This document shows positions 63,235 through 64,000 of a stretch of 64,000 nt of DNA, one piece after another (the first letter of the stretch is position 1; every line of letters starts with the position of its first letter). A program made the translations under genes and the position numbers. Source of the stretch: Clostridiaceae bacterium. GTDB taxonomy: Bacteria; Bacillota; Clostridia; Tissierellales; Sporanaerobacteraceae. The stretch is taken from positions 124,001 through 188,000 of the forward strand of contig JAHXQP010000009.1 of assembly GCA_019391515.1 (NCBI GenBank), given 5' to 3'. The notes beneath the pieces were generated by a model, which searched no databases, was not told where the DNA came from, and was given only the letters and a program-made list of their open reading frames with translations.

Positions 63235-64000
63235 ATGAAGTATAAGTTAATTGCAATAGATATGGATGGGACCCTATTAAATAGTAAAAATGAAATAAGT
63301 AAAAAAAACAAAGATGTTATAAAAAAAGTTACAGATAAAGGGGTTAAAGTAGTACTTTCTACTGGCAGAATCTTTCCTTCTGCATTACATTATGCTAAAT
63401 CTTTGGAAATAGAAACACCTATAATAAGTTGCAATGGAGCTTATGTAGTGGAACATGATAAATTGAATATAATATATGAAAAACCCATTTCAGTTGAAGT
63501 TTCTAAAGAAGTTATAAATTTAGCTGAAAAAAAGGGAATTTATTATCACTTTTATGATGATACTACCTTTTTTGCAAGAAGATTCTCAGAAACAGTTAAT
63601 AATTATTATAAATTAAATGAAAAAATAGATAAAAAGGAAAGAATAGATATTAGAATAATAGACAATCCTATTGAAATAATAGATAGTGAGAGACCTTTAG
63701 TTTATAAATTCGTATTTGTAGAAGACGATAGAGAAAAACTTTTAGAGTTTAGGAAAGAAGCCATTAAAATAGATGGAATTGAAGTAGCCAGTTCTTGGTG
63801 GAATAATGTAGAAATTATGAATAAGGGTGTATCTAAAGGAAGAGCATTAATAGAGTTATGTAATGTATTAAATATAGATAAAAGTGAAGTAGTAGCCATT
63901 GGGGATAATGAAAATGATATACCTATGCTTAAAATAGCCGGTCTTTCTGTAGCTATGGGAAATGGAGAAGAAGAAGTGAAAAAAATTGCCGATGTAGTTA
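63235..64000 (+). CDS. Cof-type HAD phosphatase (3' end cut by the window)
   Basis: The frame opens at ATG 63235 behind GATAGGAGGATAGG and runs off the window end with 255 codons visible. The HAD motifs are present: motif I AIDMDGTLL, motif II STGR, a Lys in SKGRALIEL (motif III) and motif IV IGDNENDIPML. A C2-type cap lies between motifs II and III, as in Cof/YidA sugar-phosphate or flavin phosphatases. The substrate is unknown. About 15 residues are probably missing at the end. Confidence 0.93.
   Translation, partial: MKYKLIAIDMDGTLLNSKNEISKKNKDVIKKVTDKGVKVVLSTGRIFPSALHYAKSLEIETPIISCNGAYVVEHDKLNIIYEKPISVEVSKEVINLAEKKGIYYHFYDDTTFFARRFSETVNNYYKLNEKIDKKERIDIRIIDNPIEIIDSERPLVYKFVFVEDDREKLLEFRKEAIKIDGIEVASSWWNNVEIMNKGVSKGRALIELCNVLNIDKSEVVAIGDNENDIPMLKIAGLSVAMGNGEEEVKKIADVV

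Overview
The window is a contiguous piece of a chromosome from a low-GC, Gram-positive anaerobe of the Clostridia/Tissierellia type. Supporting signs are very AT-rich DNA, strong AGGAGG-type ribosome binding sites, frequent TTG starts, a selenocysteine-dependent D-proline reductase locus (Stickland fermentation), rubredoxins, and a Spo0E-like sporulation phosphatase. I see no insertion sequence, prophage or CRISPR array. Most genes are ordinary housekeeping genes. The species cannot be fixed from the sequence alone.

Layout. 1-6.3 kb is the protein-quality block tig-clpP-clpX-lon-engB. 6.3-7.4 kb has two tandem rubredoxin genes on the minus strand and an RsbW-like kinase. 7.7-15.8 kb has typA, cls, a lipoprotein, a degenerate class-IV aminotransferase-like protein, a flippase-like membrane protein, a Spo0E-like protein, a 31-codon membrane ORF and a DegV protein. 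A tRNA-Lys(CTT) follows at 15.9 kb. 16.1-24.5 kb is the proline reductase region: the sigma-54 activator prdR, an alpha/beta hydrolase, then prdC-prdA-small protein-prdB-prdF. Both prdC and prdB are read through in-frame UGA (Sec) codons that are followed by SECIS-like hairpins. The structural operon starts at a textbook -24/-12 promoter preceded by two matching GACT-N6-AGTC inverted repeats, the likely PrdR sites.

24.5-30.9 kb holds a UvrD-like helicase, a DUF134 protein, a PAP2 phosphatase, a nitroreductase-like protein and a Cd/Zn-type P1B ATPase behind an ArsR/SmtB-like operator. 31.0-34.7 kb is an FMN-riboswitch-controlled ribD-ribE-ribBA-ribH operon. 34.8-40.6 kb has a TPR protein, map, an ABC importer pair without a binding protein, a YdjM-like gene behind a LexA-box-like site, tdk and a NudC-like hydrolase. 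40.6-44.8 kb, on the minus strand, carries a padR-DUF1700-DUF4097 operon and two tandem rodA/ftsW paralogues.

44.9-56.5 kb has nfo, a 51-bp-repeat coiled-coil gene, a TtcA-like thiolase, a two-component system with an ABC transporter, ald, queG and kbl. 56.6-64.0 kb has a DUF503 protein, nth, a VanW protein, a DUF2225 protein, a vitamin-B12-type importer whose ATPase carries an extra C-terminal domain, and a HAD phosphatase cut by the window end.

How the parts fit (inference): amino-acid fermentation ties together proline reductase and racemase, alanine dehydrogenase and glycine C-acetyltransferase. The B12 importer would supply cobalamin for QueG and other B12 enzymes. The best candidates for new biology are regulatory: the prd promoter architecture and its internal terminator, the prdC Sec/SECIS, the SOS-like site before the YdjM-like gene, and two unlisted microproteins.
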